A stretch of DNA of 64,000 bases. Source: Flavivirga eckloniae. Lineage in GTDB: Bacteria > Bacteroidota > Bacteroidia > Flavobacteriales > Flavobacteriaceae. The stretch lies in NCBI RefSeq assembly GCF_002886045.1, contig NZ_CP025791.1, forward strand, positions 1,200,001 through 1,264,000, written 5' to 3'. This document shows, in pieces, positions 61,840-64,000 of the stretch (position 1 is the first letter of the stretch; each line of letters starts with the position of its first letter). The position numbers and the translations under genes were made by a program. A model generated the notes under the pieces. The model saw nothing but the letters and a program-made list of their open reading frames with translations, was not told where the DNA came from and did no database searches.

Positions 61840-62481
61840 TTACATGTATGGTTTTAACAAGTCTTTAATTTCGCTTAACATCATAGCTGTAGCCCCCCAA
61901 ACAATATGACCATTTAATTTAAATGCAGGAACCTCTACTTCAATACTATAAGAGGTCGATACTTTTTTACTTATCAAGATACTATCATCTAAAAAATGCA
62001 GTAAATCAATTTCAATAATAGCTTCTACCTCTTCTTCTTGTTTAACAAAACTTGGTGTATACTTAGTAATCCCCAAAAAAGGCTGTACATAGAAATTACT
62101 AGGCGGGATATAAACTTGAGATAATTCCCGAATAACTTCAATAGTCTTTATGGGCACACCAACCTCTTCAAAGGTCTCTCTTACAGCAGCTGCCTCTATC
62201 GAGTCATCTTGATTTTCCAGCTTCCCACCTGGAAAGCCTACCTGAGCCGAATGTACCCCATTATAAGTTTTTCTTAAAATTAAAACCAGTTTTGTCGCTT
62301 TATTTATGTCTGGATAAAACAATGCCAATACCCCTGCTCTTTTGGCATTTTTAATCGCTTCCTTTTGCGCTTCCATAAGTGCTCTTCTAAAAGGCGGAAC
62401 CATTTTAAAGTGAGACGATTCGGCTGGAAGAGGGATATTCTTTATTTTTGAGGTTAATTTTAAGAATCTATCAAAATCCAT
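61840..62481 (-). CDS. CoA pyrophosphatase (NUDIX, NudL-like)
   Basis: The frame is open back to 62727, but that extension runs antisense to the cyclophilin gene; the family start MDFDRFLKLTSKI at 62481 gives the usual 213 residues. The NuCoA motif (LVLILRKTYNGVHSAQVGFPGG) is followed directly by the NUDIX box (GGKLENQDD ... AAAVRETFEEVGV), with Asp at the first acidic position as in other CoA pyrophosphatases. It would hydrolyse CoA or oxidised CoA to 3',5'-ADP and phosphopantetheine. Its start is 4 bases from the divergent cyclophilin start. Confidence 0.9.
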   Translation of the reverse strand: MDFDRFLKLTSKIKNIPLPAESSHFKMVPPFRRALMEAQKEAIKNAKRAGVLALFYPDINKATKLVLILRKTYNGVHSAQVGFPGGKLENQDDSIEAAAVRETFEEVGVPIKTIEVIRELSQVYIPPSNFYVQPFLGITKYTPSFVKQEEEVEAIIEIDLLHFLDDSILISKKVSTSYSIEVEVPAFKLNGHIVWGATAMMLSEIKDLLKPYM

Positions 62482-62485
62482 ATCT

Positions 62486-63196
62486 ATGAGACTTCTATTT
62501 CTTTTATGTCTATTTTTTTTATTTCTAAACTGTGAAGATAAAAAAACTAAAAAGAAAACAACTTCTGAAACTACGGTAACAAAAAAGCAGAAAAAGGAGA
62601 AAGAAGCTATAAAAGATACAGTTGTAGAACCGGAAAGAGAATTTCCTAAACTGAATTCTAAAAATGCTATGGCATTCTTCCTGGAGTACGATAAACAACA
62701 CAAAGAAAATAAAGTGCGTATTACCACAGATTTTGGAAATATTGATATTTTACTCTATAATGAAACCAAATTTCACCGTTCCAACTTTATCTTTTTAACC
62801 AAGCAAAAGTATTTTGACAATACTCAATTTTACAGAGTTATAAATAATTTTATGATACAAGCCGGTAATAGTGATGATAAAAAAATTGCTAGAAAACGTA
62901 CTTATATTGGCAGGTACTTATTACCTCCAGATACAAAACGCGGTTTTAAACATGATAGAGGTGTCATATCAATGCCAAGTAGCGAAATTAACAACCCTTA
63001 TAAATTAGCATCTCCTTTTGAGTTTTTTATTGTACAGCAAAAAGGTGGAGCCCATTTTTTAGATGGCGACTATACCATTTTTGGTAAAGTAATAAAAGGT
63101 ATGGACGTTGTAGATAAAATTGCAGCTGTTGAAACCGATGATGGAGACTGGCCAGACAAAAATATTTATATTAGAAAGGTTGAAATAATAAAATAA
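62486..63196 (+). CDS. Cyclophilin-type peptidylprolyl isomerase, lipoprotein
   Basis: 236 residues. A lipoprotein signal (MRLLFLLCLFFLFLNCED, modified Cys at 16) and a Lys/Glu/Thr-rich linker (about 18-55) precede a cyclophilin domain (about 70-235) with VRITTDFGNIDILLYNETKF, FDNTQFYRVINNFMIQAGNS, and GGAHFLDGDYTIFGKVIKGMDVVDKI. Probably a periplasmic or envelope-anchored folding factor. Start is fixed by the lipobox. Confidence 0.93.
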   Translation: MRLLFLLCLFFLFLNCEDKKTKKKTTSETTVTKKQKKEKEAIKDTVVEPEREFPKLNSKNAMAFFLEYDKQHKENKVRITTDFGNIDILLYNETKFHRSNFIFLTKQKYFDNTQFYRVINNFMIQAGNSDDKKIARKRTYIGRYLLPPDTKRGFKHDRGVISMPSSEINNPYKLASPFEFFIVQQKGGAHFLDGDYTIFGKVIKGMDVVDKIAAVETDDGDWPDKNIYIRKVEIIK

Positions 63197-63243
63197 CAGG
63201 TTTATGACTACTTAGTCTCTAAATCTTCTAACGCCACTCATAT

Positions 63244-64000
63244 ATGTTAAAAATAAAATGGGCAGTGCTTTTGAGTATATTTTTACTACTTAACTCCTGC
63301 AAATCGAAAAACGAGCCCACTGTAATTGAAATTGAGCCTAAGGACAAACCCAATGTCGTCCTTATTTTAATTGACGACTTAAGCCACTTAGGTGTTTCTG
63401 CCTATGGTGCTAATCGAGTTTCATCTAATAGAGGTTTGTTTAAAAATGTTGAATATGCCACACCGCAAATAGATAAACTTGCAGACGAAGGTATTCTATT
63501 TAATAATGCACATGCTTATCCTTTATGCGAAGCCACCAGAATAGCCTTGATGTCTGGAAAACACAATTCCAGAAACTTTTTACGTTGTAAATCCCAACAT
63601 AAATCCGATATAACCTTTGGTGATCTGTTTCAAAAAAATGGTTATGCTACAGGAATTTTTGGAAAATGGAAACAAACCAGAGGCTCGAAAGAAATTCATG
63701 GTAAGGATTATATTTACGAATTTGGATGGGATGAGTTTACCTGTTTTGATGTACTTACGGAAGGGCAACGTTTTATCAACCCGAATTTAGTAGTAAATGG
63801 TCAAGTAATGAATTATGAAGGCAGAACCGATTTAGACCCGGAAACCGGTAGACGTTGGTATGGTCCTGATATTTGCAACAGAGATGCTTTAAAGTTTATT
63901 GATAAAAACAAAGACAAACCGTTTTTCTTATACTACCCGATGTTGTTGGTTCACGACGATCATAAACCTACTCCGGACACCAAACCAAACAGCTTGTTCG
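63244..64000 (+). CDS. Sulfatase, N-terminal part, lipoprotein
   Basis: Partial gene cut by the window end; it starts at ATG 63244. [20 protein letters not shown] is a lipoprotein signal with modified Cys19. The type I sulfatase N-terminal signature is clear: [18 protein letters not shown] (metal-binding Asp pair) and [14 protein letters not shown], where Cys95 in CxAxR is expected to become formylglycine. [10 protein letters not shown] and [12 protein letters not shown] are further active-site elements. Likely removes sulfate from a polysaccharide; the substrate cannot be told. Confidence 0.9.
   Translation, partial: MLKIKWAVLLSIFLLLNSCKSKNEPTVIEIEPKDKPNVVLILIDDLSHLGVSAYGANRVSSNRGLFKNVEYATPQIDKLADEGILFNNAHAYPLCEATRIALMSGKHNSRNFLRCKSQHKSDITFGDLFQKNGYATGIFGKWKQTRGSKEIHGKDYIYEFGWDEFTCFDVLTEGQRFINPNLVVNGQVMNYEGRTDLDPETGRRWYGPDICNRDALKFIDKNKDKPFFLYYPMLLVHDDHKPTPDTKPNSLF

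Noticed and set aside
62482-62727. N-terminal extension of the CoA pyrophosphatase by 82 residues
   Set aside because: The extension is antisense to the cyclophilin lipoprotein, has low-complexity hydrophobic content and is absent from the family; the start at 62481 matches relatives.
1-64000. tRNA, rRNA, tmRNA, RNase P RNA, prophage or intact insertion sequence
   Set aside because: No cloverleaf-like segment, conserved RNA core, integrase or transposase was seen on reading both strands; a dedicated scan was not possible here.

Overview
The window is from an AT-rich member of the Bacteroidota, almost certainly a Flavobacteriaceae and probably marine. The evidence is: C-terminal type IX secretion (T9SS) sorting domains, TANNTTTG -7 promoter boxes with almost no Shine-Dalgarno signals, LytS/LytTR and 2TM-domain proteins, PepT, a flavobacterial LETM1-like protein, ECF sigma factors, a TonB-dependent receptor, glycoside hydrolases and a lipoprotein sulfatase. 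The genus is not determinable by eye. I see no tRNA, rRNA, CRISPR, prophage or intact insertion sequence. The first gene (a porin) and the last (a sulfatase) are cut by the window ends.

Layout. 1-10.9 kb: porin fragment, HMG-CoA lyase, two secreted T9SS proteins (a spondin-domain protein and an M43-type metalloprotease), pyrD, pepT, then three envelope proteins of unknown function. 11.2-14.9 kb: an ECF sigma operon, a LETM1-like protein with a Crp/Fnr regulator, and an AhpD-like protein. 15.2-19.3 kb: lpxD and three orphan secreted proteins separated by long gaps. 19.2-24.7 kb (minus strand): TonB, then an apparent operon of a small secreted protein, a histidine kinase fused to a 2TM domain, two free 2TM proteins, a LytTR response regulator and an arginase-family enzyme. 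25.5-29.3 kb: Crp/Fnr regulators next to small stress or detoxification enzymes (tautomerase, SDR, NTF2-like, VOC, SRPBCC), with a near-ideal CRP-type palindrome.

29.8-46.3 kb is a carbohydrate locus. A membrane-bound, SARP-like transcription regulator with a periplasmic PLC-like plus LamG sensor faces a five-gene operon (GH95, GH31, Gfo/Idh/MocA oxidoreductase, sodium:solute symporter, GH3 with PA14). A convergent DUF5703 hydrolase follows. There is no SusC/SusD pair. The enzyme set would suit trimming of fucosylated or xylosylated oligosaccharides (xyloglucan-like), with uptake of the sugars by the symporter; this is inference. 46.5-55.2 kb: TonB-dependent receptor, ndh, a second ECF sigma operon, rluE and topB. 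55.4-60.7 kb: a tandem array of four intact and one degenerate gene for secreted proteins ending in a fibrinogen-like domain. 60.9-64 kb: acyltransferase, CoA pyrophosphatase, cyclophilin lipoprotein, sulfatase.

The less expected content is (i) the array of fibrinogen-like proteins, (ii) the PLC-like/LamG/TM/SARP regulator, (iii) the kinase-2TM cassette, and (iv) a MITE-like repeat family (310-bp unit with terminal inverted repeats) present in four copies, each lying between convergent genes, one of which has a 194-bp insertion made of three hairpins. A second, smaller inverted-repeat family has two copies and one remnant.
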